Shown: positions 39,412-49,852 of the stretch, piece by piece | Numbering within the stretch: the first letter of the stretch is position 1 | How the letters are laid out: each line of letters opens with the position of its first letter | NCBI GenBank assembly: GCA_963169645.1 | Contig: CAUJCO010000012.1 | Location: 62,001-126,000, forward strand | Direction of reading: 5' to 3' | Origin: Bacteroidota bacterium | GTDB lineage: Bacteria > Bacteroidota > Bacteroidia > Chitinophagales > JADIYW01 | DNA: 64,000 nucleotides | Notes under the pieces: generated by a model | Told to the model about the DNA's origin: nothing | Databases searched by the model: none | Seen by the model: the letters and a program-made list of their open reading frames with translations, nothing else | Position numbers and translations under genes: made by a program

Positions 39412-41694
39412 TTGGTGAAAGCAACCTTGCAAAAATATTTCACGAATATCTATTATAGTTTTCCTATACAATTGTTGATATTACATATCAATAAGCATTT
39501 ATTTGTCTTATTATTTTGGATTTTTTTATTCGCATCTGTATTGCAATTATTTGGTAATAGTTATGGTGTTCCATTATTGTTCTTAGATCCGGAATACGTT
39601 GGACATGTCAATTTTCTAAGTTTCCTTATTGTCGGATTTACAATGGGTGGTTTCATCATGGCATGGAATATGTCTTTTTATATTCTAAACGGATATCGAT
39701 TCCAATTCTTAGCCTCATTTAATAATTCCTTTGCCCATTTTTGTTATAACAATAGCATCATTCCAATTGCTTTCACGATTTTATATATCGTACAAATTGT
39801 AAAATTCCAATATGTAGAAGGCTTGTTTTCTGCCGGAAAAATTACGGTGCACATTCTCGCATTATTGGTCGGGAATATGTTGATGATAATTGCATCCAGT
39901 GTGTTTTTTATGCTCTTTGATCAAGATATTGAATTGTTTTTTAAACGCATAAAAGATAGAGCAAAAAATTCCTTATTAGCAAAGAAGCTTAATCTATTTA
40001 AATCAACGGAACTGCCTGTAAATACAAGTAGTTCCATGCATATTAACAGACAATGGCGTGTGGATACCACCATTACATTTCCATTTAAATTAAATGCCAT
40101 TCGCAATACGGATTATTACGATCAAAAGTTAGTGGATGATGTCTTGTTTCATCATCATCGAAATGCCATTATTTTTCAATTCATTGCTATTGTCGGGTTA
40201 ATTTCATTTGGTCAATTAATAGAACATCCTTTTTTCAGATTGCCTGCAGGCTCTGCCATTTTTCTTATATTTTCTGTGTTGGTAGTATTGTTTTCATTTT
40301 TATCGTTTTGGTTTCGCACGTGGCGAACTATCGTAATTATTGCCATTTTATTTGTAATGAATATTCTGACTCAATATGGTTTAGTAGTTTATAAACACGA
40401 GTTGTACGGATTAAATTATCATACAGAAAAAATAAAATACAATAATGAAGCAGTGAACGATGCTGTTACTAAAAATATGATTGTGCGTGATATTCAACAT
40501 ACACAAAAAATATTGGATAAATGGCATACTAAAATGGTACAACAGTATGGCGAGACTAAGCCAAAGTTGATTTTTATAAACACCGCAGGTGGTGGTTTAA
40601 AAGCTTCTTATTGGACGTTTTATTTGTTGCAAAAATTGGAACAAGCAACGAACCAAAAATTATTTGACCATACCATGTTAATGACCGGAGCATCGGGTGG
40701 AATGATTGGTGCAGCCTATTTTAGAGAATTATATTGGCGGCAAAAACAACATGAAAAAATATCGTATTTAGATACAACATTTTTAAATGACATAGGCTTG
40801 GATATTTTAAACGGAATGGCTACATCTATTGCTACCAATGATATTTTTTATCCATGGCGAAATTATCATTACAAAGGCAATACATATAAAAAAGATAGAG
40901 CCTATATGTTTGATTTAAAATTAAATGAGAATACCAAAAACAGAATGGATAAGTTGTTGTCAACTTATAGCATTCCGGAACAAAATGCCGATATACCTAT
41001 GATGGTAATTGGTGCAACTATTATAAACGATCAACGGTTTTTATTTTTTTCACCGCAACCAATTTCTTATTTGATTAAACCATATATAGAAAATGAACGT
41101 GGTTTTATAGATAATATGTCCACCGATGCCGTAGAGTACATGCGTTACTTTAAAGAAAAAGGTGCCGCAAATATTAATTTTATAGATGCATTACGCACCA
41201 ACTCCACGTATCCGTATATTATGCCGATAGTATATTTGCCTACAATTCCGGAAACCAAAGTCATGGATGCCGGCATTCGAGAAAACACCGGATTGGCTGT
41301 ATCTACTCGCTTTTACAGTGTTTTTAAAGACTGGATTGATGAGCATACAAGCGGAGTAATTTTTATTTCTATAAGAGTAGATAATAAATTACATCAATTT
41401 GACGAACAGAAAAAAACAACCTATATCAACGAGTTGTTGTCGCCGATTGGAAGTATTTTTAATAACTTTTTACTCTTGCAAGATTATAATGCCGACATCA
41501 GTTTTTCTTATTTAGAAAATGAAAGTAAAACAGATATTAATGTATTGAATTTTAATTACGATCAATCTAATAAAAGAAAAAAAGCATCGATGAGTTGGCA
41601 TTTAACCAATGATGAAAAACGAGATATTCGCAATGCATTTTCGCAACAAAATAATCAGGAAATGTTAGCAAAGCTGAAGGCCTTATTACAGTGA
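39412..41694 (+). CDS. Patatin-like phospholipase with N-terminal multi-TM domain
   Basis: ~7 TM segments, then FINTAGGGLKASYWTF (oxyanion), MTGASGGMIGAAYF (GxSxG) and DAGIRENTGL (Asp). Confidence 0.75.
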   Translation: MVKATLQKYFTNIYYSFPIQLLILHINKHLFVLLFWIFLFASVLQLFGNSYGVPLLFLDPEYVGHVNFLSFLIVGFTMGGFIMAWNMSFYILNGYRFQFLASFNNSFAHFCYNNSIIPIAFTILYIVQIVKFQYVEGLFSAGKITVHILALLVGNMLMIIASSVFFMLFDQDIELFFKRIKDRAKNSLLAKKLNLFKSTELPVNTSSSMHINRQWRVDTTITFPFKLNAIRNTDYYDQKLVDDVLFHHHRNAIIFQFIAIVGLISFGQLIEHPFFRLPAGSAIFLIFSVLVVLFSFLSFWFRTWRTIVIIAILFVMNILTQYGLVVYKHELYGLNYHTEKIKYNNEAVNDAVTKNMIVRDIQHTQKILDKWHTKMVQQYGETKPKLIFINTAGGGLKASYWTFYLLQKLEQATNQKLFDHTMLMTGASGGMIGAAYFRELYWRQKQHEKISYLDTTFLNDIGLDILNGMATSIATNDIFYPWRNYHYKGNTYKKDRAYMFDLKLNENTKNRMDKLLSTYSIPEQNADIPMMVIGATIINDQRFLFFSPQPISYLIKPYIENERGFIDNMSTDAVEYMRYFKEKGAANINFIDALRTNSTYPYIMPIVYLPTIPETKVMDAGIRENTGLAVSTRFYSVFKDWIDEHTSGVIFISIRVDNKLHQFDEQKKTTYINELLSPIGSIFNNFLLLQDYNADISFSYLENESKTDINVLNFNYDQSNKRKKASMSWHLTNDEKRDIRNAFSQQNNQEMLAKLKALLQ

Positions 41695-43104
41695 TTCTTT
41701 TAATTCCAATAACACTACATTCTCAATATGATAGGTATGCGGAAACATATCTACGGCTTGGCTTTTCACAATTTTATATTTTTCGGAAAACAATAAAACA
41801 TCACGTGCTTGTGTAGATGGATTGCAACTAACATACACTAATTTTTTGGGTGCAGCTTGTAGCAATACTTGAATAACATCTTCATGTAAACCGGCTCTCG
41901 GAGGGTCAAGTACTACAATGTCCGGCATTCCATGCGTTTCAATAAAAGTTTCTTTTAAGATATCTTCACAAGTACCCACATGAAAAACGGTGTTTTCAAT
42001 TTTATTTAAAGTAGCATTGTATTGTGCATCTATAATAGCATCCGGAATTTGCTCAATGCCTACAACTTTTTTACAATTTTGGGCAATGTATAATGCGATA
42101 CTTCCCGTGCCACAATACAAATCATACACGATATCATTTTTGCTAAAATTCCCGAAATCTTTTACAATATCGTACAAGCGTTTAGCTTGTTTACTATTAG
42201 TTTGAAAAAAGGATTTTGTACTGATTTTATATTGAATATCTCCGAGTTGTTCTATGATGAAATTTCTTCCGTGAAATGTAATAACATCTTGGTCGTAAAT
42301 GGTGTCGTTTTTTTTCGTGTTTATGATATAATTCAGCGATGTAATAAATGGAAATTGATGTTGTATAAACGACATTAATTGCTCAATTTTTTCTATATCC
42401 TTTTCAGCAAAACAAACGGTAACCATCCATTCGTTTATAGTTGTATTTCGGAAGATGAGATTGCGTAATAATCCTTCGTGAAATTTTAAATTATAGAATG
42501 TGTAATTATGTTGTATGGCAAAATCATAAATAGCATTTCTAATCTGATTTACTTTTTCATCTTGTAAAAAGCATTTATCTATTTGTAAAATAGAAGCAAA
42601 GTTTCCGGCGGTATGAAAACCTAAAGCATTTCGGTTAAAAGATTCGCCACTTTCAATTTGTTCTTTGGTCAACCACACGCGATTGGAAAACGTAAACTCC
42701 AATTTATTTCTATAATAGATTGTCTCATCACAACCCAAAATTGGTAAGTTGTCTTCGAGTTCGGTTTTTCCTATTCTACGAAAAGCATCTTCTACCAACT
42801 TTTGTTTCATAACTGTTTGATACGTGTAGTCAACATGTTGCCATTTACAACCACCACAAGTACCGAAGTGTGCACAAAAGTAATCTACGCGATGCGAAGA
42901 TGCTTGCACCAATTGGTTGATTTCTGCCATCGCATAATCTTTTTTCTTTTTGATTATTTTGGCATTTACGACATCACCCGGAATAGCTTTCTCAATAAAA
43001 ACCACAAAATTATCGACTCTTGCTAAGCCTTTCCCTTCCGCAGCAATATCGGTAACGGAAACATTTTCCAACATAGCATAGTCTGTTTTTTTCTTTCTTC
43101 GCAT
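41686..43104 (-). CDS. rlmD: 23S rRNA (uracil-5-)-methyltransferase RlmD-like (RumA family)
   Basis: TRAM domain; CGTCGGCKWQHVDY cluster motif; FFQTNSKQAKRLYDIV; VLDPPRAGLHEDVI; VYVSCNPSTQARD. Confidence 0.93.
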   Translation of the reverse strand: MRRKKKTDYAMLENVSVTDIAAEGKGLARVDNFVVFIEKAIPGDVVNAKIIKKKKDYAMAEINQLVQASSHRVDYFCAHFGTCGGCKWQHVDYTYQTVMKQKLVEDAFRRIGKTELEDNLPILGCDETIYYRNKLEFTFSNRVWLTKEQIESGESFNRNALGFHTAGNFASILQIDKCFLQDEKVNQIRNAIYDFAIQHNYTFYNLKFHEGLLRNLIFRNTTINEWMVTVCFAEKDIEKIEQLMSFIQHQFPFITSLNYIINTKKNDTIYDQDVITFHGRNFIIEQLGDIQYKISTKSFFQTNSKQAKRLYDIVKDFGNFSKNDIVYDLYCGTGSIALYIAQNCKKVVGIEQIPDAIIDAQYNATLNKIENTVFHVGTCEDILKETFIETHGMPDIVVLDPPRAGLHEDVIQVLLQAAPKKLVYVSCNPSTQARDVLLFSEKYKIVKSQAVDMFPHTYHIENVVLLELKESL

Positions 43105-43156
43105 CGTCCTTAAATCTTGTTAAAATTTAGCAAATAAATGTAGTTTGAAAGTTCAA

Positions 43157-43189
43157 TTTGGTAAAGTAGAATTAATTTCTATATTTTTG
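43157..43189 (+). promoter_or_regulatory. Bacteroidota-type promoter TTTG-N21-TATTTTTG upstream of parvulin gene
   Basis: TTTG 43157-43160, TATTTTTG 43182-43189, ATG at 43206. Confidence 0.5.
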
Positions 43190-43205
43190 TTTAAAACCTT
43201 TTTGT

Positions 43206-45143
43206 ATGCAAAAAATTCTACATTGCTCGTTCTTGCTCTCTTTTTTATGTGTTTCCATGATGATAAAAGCACAAAATGAAGTTTTGTTCCAAATTGGAGA
43301 TACAAAAGTAAAGAAATCTGAGTTCGAATACATCTACAAAAAAAATAATTTCAATAATAAAGCTGATTTTTCCAAAAAATCGTTGGAAGATTACTTGAAG
43401 TTATATGTCAATTTCCGACTTAAAGTAAAAGAAGCAACAGCACTCGGTATTGATACAACAGACCAATTTAAAAGTGAATTATCTAAATACGAACAACAAT
43501 TATTGGATTCTTATGTAGATAAAGAAATCATGCAAAAGCTGATACAGCAAGAGTATGAACGTTCTAAAACAGATGTACATTTAAGTCATGTTTTTTTCAA
43601 AGTTTCCAATGTTGTGCAAACGGATTCTATAAAAAATAAATGTATCGCTTTGGTAAAGCAAATTAAAGATGGACTTCCCTTTGCAGAAGCAGCCAAGCAA
43701 TCCGATGATTCGAAGACTGCCGGCCATGCCGGTAATTTAGGCTGGTTTAATAGTTATCAAATTGCATTGCCTGAAATTGAAGAGGCTGCGTATACATTAA
43801 AAGTAGGTCAGATTTCTGAGCCTATCCGCACGCGATTAGGTTATCATATTCTTCGTTTAGATGAAACTAGAAAAGCACGGCCACAATTAAAAGTTGCCAT
43901 TATAAAACAATATTTACCTATTGATGAAAATGATGCCAATACGGCAAAAATGATAGCAGATTCTGTGCAAGCCGCATACACAAAATTAAAAGCCGGAATG
44001 CCTTTTGAAAAAGTAGTGGAACAATATAGCCAAGATGAAACTTCTGTACTAAATAAAGGTGTTTTAGGTTGGTTTGGGATAAATAAATATGCAGCAGTAT
44101 TTGAGGAAACTGCGTATGCATTGAAAGATGGTGAATTTTCCAAACCATTTAAAACAAATACAGCTTGGTATATTATTAAGCGGTTAGAAACCGCCAAAGA
44201 AATGAGCTATAACGAATCTTCTTCCGTATTAAAATCCAAGCTTGCAGGCTTACCTGTTTATGCGTACGAAATACAAAAATTCTTGAAACGTTTGGATGCG
44301 AAATTCAATGTGCAAAATTATCCGGAAGTACAACAAAACTTGAGACAACGATTGATAGAGTTTAGTCAGAAAACGCCATTTGTTTTTCGCGATACAGCAA
44401 CGGCAAAAACTATTTTAAAAATAGGAAATCGTACCATTACAGAAAATGATTTAGGTAAAATCATCCAACAAAATTATTACACAACAATAACAAAACAAGG
44501 TGAAGATAAATACGATGCACTGATAAAAAATGCACTTCAGCAAGTTTATTTTGATTATTATAAAGAAGATGTTAAAACAAATAATGAAGAATACAAAACA
44601 TTGATGAATGAGTATAAAAATGGAATTATGATTTTCACTTTGTCTGAAAATTATGTTTGGAATAAAGCATCAGAAGATACACTTGGGTTGAAAAAATATT
44701 ATGATGAACATACCGACCTATTTGCATTAAAAAATAGAGCAACCATTCGCACATTTACAATTGCTACGGCAACACAAGCACAAAAAGTAACGACACTTTT
44801 AAAGCAACATAAAAATATGGACGATGATGCACTTTTGTCCATCTTTAAAAATTCAGGATTAAAAGAGGTGAAAATTCAATCGCAAGTGTTAGATGAGACC
44901 AAAACCAACCTCAATGTAAAAACAGAAAGCATTAGCCAACCTAAGTTAATAGATAAAAAATATAGTATTACACAAGTGATGCAACCACAGCCGGCACGTT
45001 CCACAACGTATAGTGAAAGTAAAGGATATGTAGTGGCTGCGTATCAAGAATTTTTGGAAAATAAATGGTTGGATACACTGAAACAAAAATATCCGGTACA
45101 AATAAATAATGCGGTTTTGGAGAGTTTGGTTAAAAAACCTTAA
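43206..45143 (+). CDS. Peptidylprolyl isomerase with two parvulin-type (PpiC) domains
   Basis: VHLSHVFFKV...GNLGWFNSYQIALPEIEEAAYTLKVGQISEPIRTRLGYHILRLDE and second copy KGVLGWFGINKYAAVFEETAYALKDGEFSKPF. Confidence 0.9.
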   Translation: MQKILHCSFLLSFLCVSMMIKAQNEVLFQIGDTKVKKSEFEYIYKKNNFNNKADFSKKSLEDYLKLYVNFRLKVKEATALGIDTTDQFKSELSKYEQQLLDSYVDKEIMQKLIQQEYERSKTDVHLSHVFFKVSNVVQTDSIKNKCIALVKQIKDGLPFAEAAKQSDDSKTAGHAGNLGWFNSYQIALPEIEEAAYTLKVGQISEPIRTRLGYHILRLDETRKARPQLKVAIIKQYLPIDENDANTAKMIADSVQAAYTKLKAGMPFEKVVEQYSQDETSVLNKGVLGWFGINKYAAVFEETAYALKDGEFSKPFKTNTAWYIIKRLETAKEMSYNESSSVLKSKLAGLPVYAYEIQKFLKRLDAKFNVQNYPEVQQNLRQRLIEFSQKTPFVFRDTATAKTILKIGNRTITENDLGKIIQQNYYTTITKQGEDKYDALIKNALQQVYFDYYKEDVKTNNEEYKTLMNEYKNGIMIFTLSENYVWNKASEDTLGLKKYYDEHTDLFALKNRATIRTFTIATATQAQKVTTLLKQHKNMDDDALLSIFKNSGLKEVKIQSQVLDETKTNLNVKTESISQPKLIDKKYSITQVMQPQPARSTTYSESKGYVVAAYQEFLENKWLDTLKQKYPVQINNAVLESLVKKP

Positions 45144-45228
45144 TGCAACTTGCTCTGTAAGTCAAAATCCATTCTTTTTTATACTATACTACGGCACATT
45201 TTTGTACATTTGCAACTCAATTCATATA

Positions 45229-46578
45229 ATGAAAAAACTAAGTTTACTTTTCTTTTTTGTAGCACTTGTACAGGGTTTATTTGCTGCCGATTCTACACAG
45301 CGTGTTTTATTAGATAAAATTGATGCGATTGTCAATGATAAAATCATCTTAGCATCCGATATCGAAAACCAATTAGATTTATTAAACCTGCGAGGTGAAG
45401 ATGAAGCAAAAAGTCGTTGCCAATTGATGGAGCAAATTGTATATAACAAAATGTTGACCACTCAAGCCTTACGCGATAGTTTACCATTATCGGATGAAGA
45501 AGTAGAAGACGAGTTGAGCAGAAAAATAAACTATTTCATTAGTGTTGCAGGTTCACAAGAAGCATTTGAAGAATATTATCATAAAACCGTAGAACAAATC
45601 AAAGAGGATTATAGAGATGATATTAAAGAACAAATGTTGGCATCCAGGATGCGTAATAAAATTGTAGGTGATATCAAAGTAACACCATCTGAAGTGAAAA
45701 CATTCTTTGATAAAATACCGAAAGACAGTTTGCCTTATTTTGATGCTACGGTAGAAATTCAACAAATCGTGATGAAACCACGTGTTTCGGATGAGCAAAA
45801 AGAAGCTGCAAGAGCAAAAGCGAAAGAATTATTGGAACGTTTAAAAAATGGTGAAAGTTTTGATTTATTAGCCGGCTTATATTCTCACGATTTAGGCTCG
45901 GCACAACAAGGTGGCTTGTTAGATTGGGCACCACGAGGCACTTATGTGAAAGAGTTTGAAGGTGCCGCATTCAAATTAAAAGCAGGCGATTTAAGCGATA
46001 TCGTAGAAACACCTTTTGGCTATCACATCATACAAATGGTAGAACGAAGAGGCGATATGATACAAGTGAAACACATCCTTATTCGTCCACAAACCACTTC
46101 TAAAGATGCTGAGTACGCACAATTAAAATTAGATTCCGTTCGCAATGATATTGTAGAAAATAAAATCTCTTTTTTTGATGCCGTGAAAAAATATTCACAA
46201 GACGAACAATCTAAAAATGTAGGTGGATTTTTATTAAATATGGAAACAGGCGGTACGGTAATGGAAGTGAATAAAATAGATGCTCAATTGTATAATATTA
46301 TTGACACACTTACCATCGGAAATATTACACATCCAATCATGTATCAAGACAACGACGGCACACCGGCGTTCCGAATTTTAAAGATGGTTTCCAAAACAGA
46401 ACCACACGTTGCCGATATAAAAATTGATTACGACAAAATGCAAAACGCCGCTAAATCTGATAAAGAAGAGCAAGTATTGAAACAATGGTATGAACGCAAC
46501 AGAAAGAAAACCTATTTAATGATTAGCGACCATTATAAAGATTGCGAGGAATTGAAAACATTAATGTCAACGAATTAA
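45229..46578 (+). CDS. SurA-like peptidylprolyl isomerase (parvulin)
   Basis: ATG 45229 with signal peptide MKKLSLLFFFVALVQGLFA; LLDKIDAIVNDKIILASDIENQLDLL; parvulin domain GGLLDWAPRGTYVKEFEGAAFKLKAGDLSDIVETPFGYHIIQ. Confidence 0.9.
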   Translation: MKKLSLLFFFVALVQGLFAADSTQRVLLDKIDAIVNDKIILASDIENQLDLLNLRGEDEAKSRCQLMEQIVYNKMLTTQALRDSLPLSDEEVEDELSRKINYFISVAGSQEAFEEYYHKTVEQIKEDYRDDIKEQMLASRMRNKIVGDIKVTPSEVKTFFDKIPKDSLPYFDATVEIQQIVMKPRVSDEQKEAARAKAKELLERLKNGESFDLLAGLYSHDLGSAQQGGLLDWAPRGTYVKEFEGAAFKLKAGDLSDIVETPFGYHIIQMVERRGDMIQVKHILIRPQTTSKDAEYAQLKLDSVRNDIVENKISFFDAVKKYSQDEQSKNVGGFLLNMETGGTVMEVNKIDAQLYNIIDTLTIGNITHPIMYQDNDGTPAFRILKMVSKTEPHVADIKIDYDKMQNAAKSDKEEQVLKQWYERNRKKTYLMISDHYKDCEELKTLMSTN

Positions 46579-46596
46579 AAAGCATTTTCCGTTTTT

Positions 46597-47619
46597 TTGC
46601 TGTTGATGAGTTTCATTTTTCATTACCAAATAACATCTAACCAAACCAAACGCATGAAACAATTTGCCAACGATGTCGAAGGAATCCAACAATTAGCCAC
46701 TACGTACGGCCAATTAAAATCCGAAATTGGTAAAGTCATCATCGGTCAAGATGAAGTAGTGAAATATGTGTTGCTTTCTATCTTTTGCGACAGTCATAGC
46801 TTGTTGGTAGGCGTTCCGGGTTTGGCAAAAACCTTATTAGTAAAAACCGTTTCCGATGTATTAGACTTACATTTTAAACGCATCCAATTCACACCCGATT
46901 TGATGCCGTCAGATATCATCGGTGCAGAAATACTTAATGAAAACAGGCATTTTCAATTTAATAAAGGACCACTTTTTGCCAATATTATTTTAGCAGACGA
47001 AATCAATCGTACACCACCCAAAACCCAATCGGCATTATTAGAAGCCATGCAAGAGCGACAAGTAACCGCTGCCGGTGTGGTGCATACATTAGAGTTACCT
47101 TTTTTTGTTTTAGCCACCCAAAACCCAATCGAGCAAGAAGGAACCTATCCGTTACCCGAAGCTCAGTTAGACCGTTTTATGTTCAACATTGTATTAGATT
47201 ATCCAAGCTACGATGAAGAAGTGAAGGTGGTAAAAAATACCACCATAGACCAAACAACAGCCATCCAAAAAATTGTTGGAGCATCCGATATTATTGCGTT
47301 TCAGCACCTCATTCGTCGCATGCCCATTGCAGATAATGTAGTAGAATACGCCGTTAGCTTAGTTGCCTCAACCCGACCAAACACACCCAAAGCAGCCGGT
47401 ATTGTAAACGAGTTTGTAGCTTGGGGTGCCGGTCCGCGTGCCTCGCAAGCGTTGGTGTTGGCAGCCAAAGGTCACGCCGCCATCCATGGTAAATTTTCAC
47501 CCGATATTGAAGATGTACAAGCCGTGGCATTGCCTATTTTACGCCATCGTATTATCCGCAATTTTAAGGCAGAGGCAGAGCAAAAAACCATCGAAACAAT
47601 TATTCAAACCTTGTTGTAA
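46597..47619 (+). CDS. MoxR-family AAA+ ATPase
   Basis: GVPGLAKTLLVKT Walker A; IILADEINRTPPKTQSALLEAMQERQVT; LATQNPIEQEGTYPLPEAQLDRF; ATG at ~46654 (MKQFAND) possible. Confidence 0.93.
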   Translation: MLLMSFIFHYQITSNQTKRMKQFANDVEGIQQLATTYGQLKSEIGKVIIGQDEVVKYVLLSIFCDSHSLLVGVPGLAKTLLVKTVSDVLDLHFKRIQFTPDLMPSDIIGAEILNENRHFQFNKGPLFANIILADEINRTPPKTQSALLEAMQERQVTAAGVVHTLELPFFVLATQNPIEQEGTYPLPEAQLDRFMFNIVLDYPSYDEEVKVVKNTTIDQTTAIQKIVGASDIIAFQHLIRRMPIADNVVEYAVSLVASTRPNTPKAAGIVNEFVAWGAGPRASQALVLAAKGHAAIHGKFSPDIEDVQAVALPILRHRIIRNFKAEAEQKTIETIIQTLL

Positions 47620-47658
47620 TTCAAGGGTGTTTTTTATTTGGGCGTGCCGGTTGCCACG

Positions 47659-47748
47659 CTACCAATCCACACACACCGTCAGGCTGTCCGCTTCCATCTT
47701 TTTCCTACACTACCAATCCACGCACAAAAAAGTATGTCCGCTTCCATC
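47659..47748. repeat. Two imperfect ~50-bp tandem repeat units downstream of moxR
   Basis: CTACCAATCCAC at 47659 and 47710; TGTCCGCTTCCATC at 47685 and 47735. Confidence 0.75.
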
Positions 47749-47767
47749 CTTCACGCAAATGCATAGT

Positions 47768-49663
47768 TTATTTCTTTCCCATTTTTAAAGAACTCACCAT
47801 GCGTTGTCCGTGAATTAGAATTTTTAAACTATTTCTTTTCAGCGAAATATGTGCTTGTTTCTTTTCTATCTCTTCCACTTTATATTTATACGACGCGAGA
47901 ATATCTCTATACGTTAATAGTCCAATAATTTGGGTGCTATCGTTTAATACTACCGGAAGTACATCTACATTTTCTTTCGCCATTAATTCTACCGCAGTTT
48001 GTAAACTATCTTGTTGAGCTATGTAAAATGGCGAACGTTTGATTAATGTGCCAATCCTATTTTCAGTTGCATGGTGTGCACTCCACAAATTTGAAGTACT
48101 CAAAATGCCTTTGTAAGCACCTTCATCATCCGAAATAATAAAATAATTGGTATTGTTTTCTGTCGATGCACTCAACCAATTGCGTACTTCTTGAATCGTA
48201 TTGTTTTCACTAATAATTGTTCCACTATCCGTAATCACTTGCTCTACGGTGAGTTTGCTTAATAAATCTGCTTCGTACGCATGCGGTGTTTTAATACCTC
48301 TTCGAGCAATTTTTTCTGTCATAATAGTATTTTCCATTATCCAGTAAGAAACGATATAAGAAGAAGTACACGTTGCCAATAAAGGCAAAAGTGCATTAAA
48401 TTGTCCGGTACTTTCTACTGCAAATACAATTGATGTTATGAACGCACGGGAAGCACCTGCAAACATAGCAGCCATTCCAACTAATGCCGCTAACGAAACA
48501 GAAACACCGGAACTTGGAAGTATATGTTGAATTCCAATTCCAAGTAAAGCACCTAATGCACCACCAATAGTTAGCAATGGTGCTAACGTTCCGCCAGATG
48601 TGCCACTTCCTAATGATATTGCCCATGAAATAAATTTCATAATGCATAAAGTAAAAATGATATCGGTTGCCATTGTGCCGGATAATACGTCGGTGATGTT
48701 GTTATATCCAACACCCAATGTTCTTGGATAAAAATACCCGATTATCCCGACAGCGAATCCACCTATTGCCGGCCACAATGCCCAATGAATAGGCAATTTC
48801 TCAAATAGATCTTCTATGAAATACACTATTTTTGTAACACCTACAGAAAGCAACCCAATAAGAATTCCCATTAGATTATAGTAAAATAAGGCTTTATTAC
48901 TCGGAATGGCTACAGTTTGTACAATTGGAAATACGACACCCTGCTCAAATAACAAATGATGTCCGGTGGCACCTGTAATGCAGGCTAATGCAACCGGAAT
49001 AAAGGAGCGTGGCGAGAACTCAAAAAGCAATAATTCTATCGCTAAAAATATGGCTGCAATGGGAGTTCCAAATATGGCAGACATACCGGCTGTGGCTCCG
49101 GCAGCTAATAACACTTTGCGTTCGTGGTGCGATATTTTTAAAAGCTGTCCAAATGTTGAACCCAATGCACCACCGGTAGCAATAATAGGTCCTTCGGCAC
49201 CAAATGGACCACCGGTTCCGATGGAGATTGCAGAAGATAAGGGTTTTAAATACGTAATGGTAGGTTTTATTTTGCTTTGGTTGGTTAATATTTGTTCCAT
49301 GGCTTCCGGAATACCATGCCCACGGATTGCTTTTGATCCATAAAATGCCATCCATCCAATAATTAAACCACCTATAACCGGAATTATTATGACAAAAAGC
49401 CCAAGTTGGTTATTAGCTGGACTGATATTCTCAACAGAAAATTTACCATAAAATGAAATATTTGTGATGATGTCAATTAAATAGATAAGCAATTTTGCAA
49501 TGATGCTTACACATCCAGCAATAAAAATGGCAATTGCTGAGATGGTAATTAAGCGTTTTTTTTGGTAGTCGTCTTGTTCGTGTTGGTTTTCTTTTTCTAA
49601 TTCCGGTAGGAGAGAGATTGAAATGGGAATGCTTGTATTGTTTGACTTAGGTAAGTTGGTCAT
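47768..49663 (-). CDS. ClC-family chloride channel/transporter with C-terminal CBS domains
   Basis: RGHGIPEAME, GTGGPFGAEGPIIATGGALGS, GSGTSGGTLAPLLTIGGALGA; paired CBS-like C terminus. Confidence 0.93.
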   Translation of the reverse strand: MTNLPKSNNTSIPISISLLPELEKENQHEQDDYQKKRLITISAIAIFIAGCVSIIAKLLIYLIDIITNISFYGKFSVENISPANNQLGLFVIIIPVIGGLIIGWMAFYGSKAIRGHGIPEAMEQILTNQSKIKPTITYLKPLSSAISIGTGGPFGAEGPIIATGGALGSTFGQLLKISHHERKVLLAAGATAGMSAIFGTPIAAIFLAIELLLFEFSPRSFIPVALACITGATGHHLLFEQGVVFPIVQTVAIPSNKALFYYNLMGILIGLLSVGVTKIVYFIEDLFEKLPIHWALWPAIGGFAVGIIGYFYPRTLGVGYNNITDVLSGTMATDIIFTLCIMKFISWAISLGSGTSGGTLAPLLTIGGALGALLGIGIQHILPSSGVSVSLAALVGMAAMFAGASRAFITSIVFAVESTGQFNALLPLLATCTSSYIVSYWIMENTIMTEKIARRGIKTPHAYEADLLSKLTVEQVITDSGTIISENNTIQEVRNWLSASTENNTNYFIISDDEGAYKGILSTSNLWSAHHATENRIGTLIKRSPFYIAQQDSLQTAVELMAKENVDVLPVVLNDSTQIIGLLTYRDILASYKYKVEEIEKKQAHISLKRNSLKILIHGQRMVSSLKMGKK

Positions 49664-49779
49664 TCTGCGTATTTGAAAGTAATAGGTGAAATTTTGTTGT
49701 TTCTAAAATTCCACTTTTTATACTTAAAATACATTTAAAAAGTTGTTAAACTTTCCGGGTTACAAAAGCATAATAAAAA

Positions 49780-49808
49780 AAATAGGCTCAAAAAAAATGA
49801 GCCTATTT
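49780..49808 (-). terminator. Rho-independent terminator downstream of lepA
   Basis: AAATAGGCTCA / TGAGCCTATTT stem; T tract when read on minus strand. Confidence 0.75.
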
Positions 49809-49852
49809 CAAGTTGATTATATGATTTAAGTAGTTAGATTGCAATAAATCTG

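Noticed and set aside
47426-47788. 120-aa ORF overlapping the 3' end of moxR and the tandem repeat
   Set aside because: Out-of-frame with moxR and extends only because it reads through the repeat; no domain.
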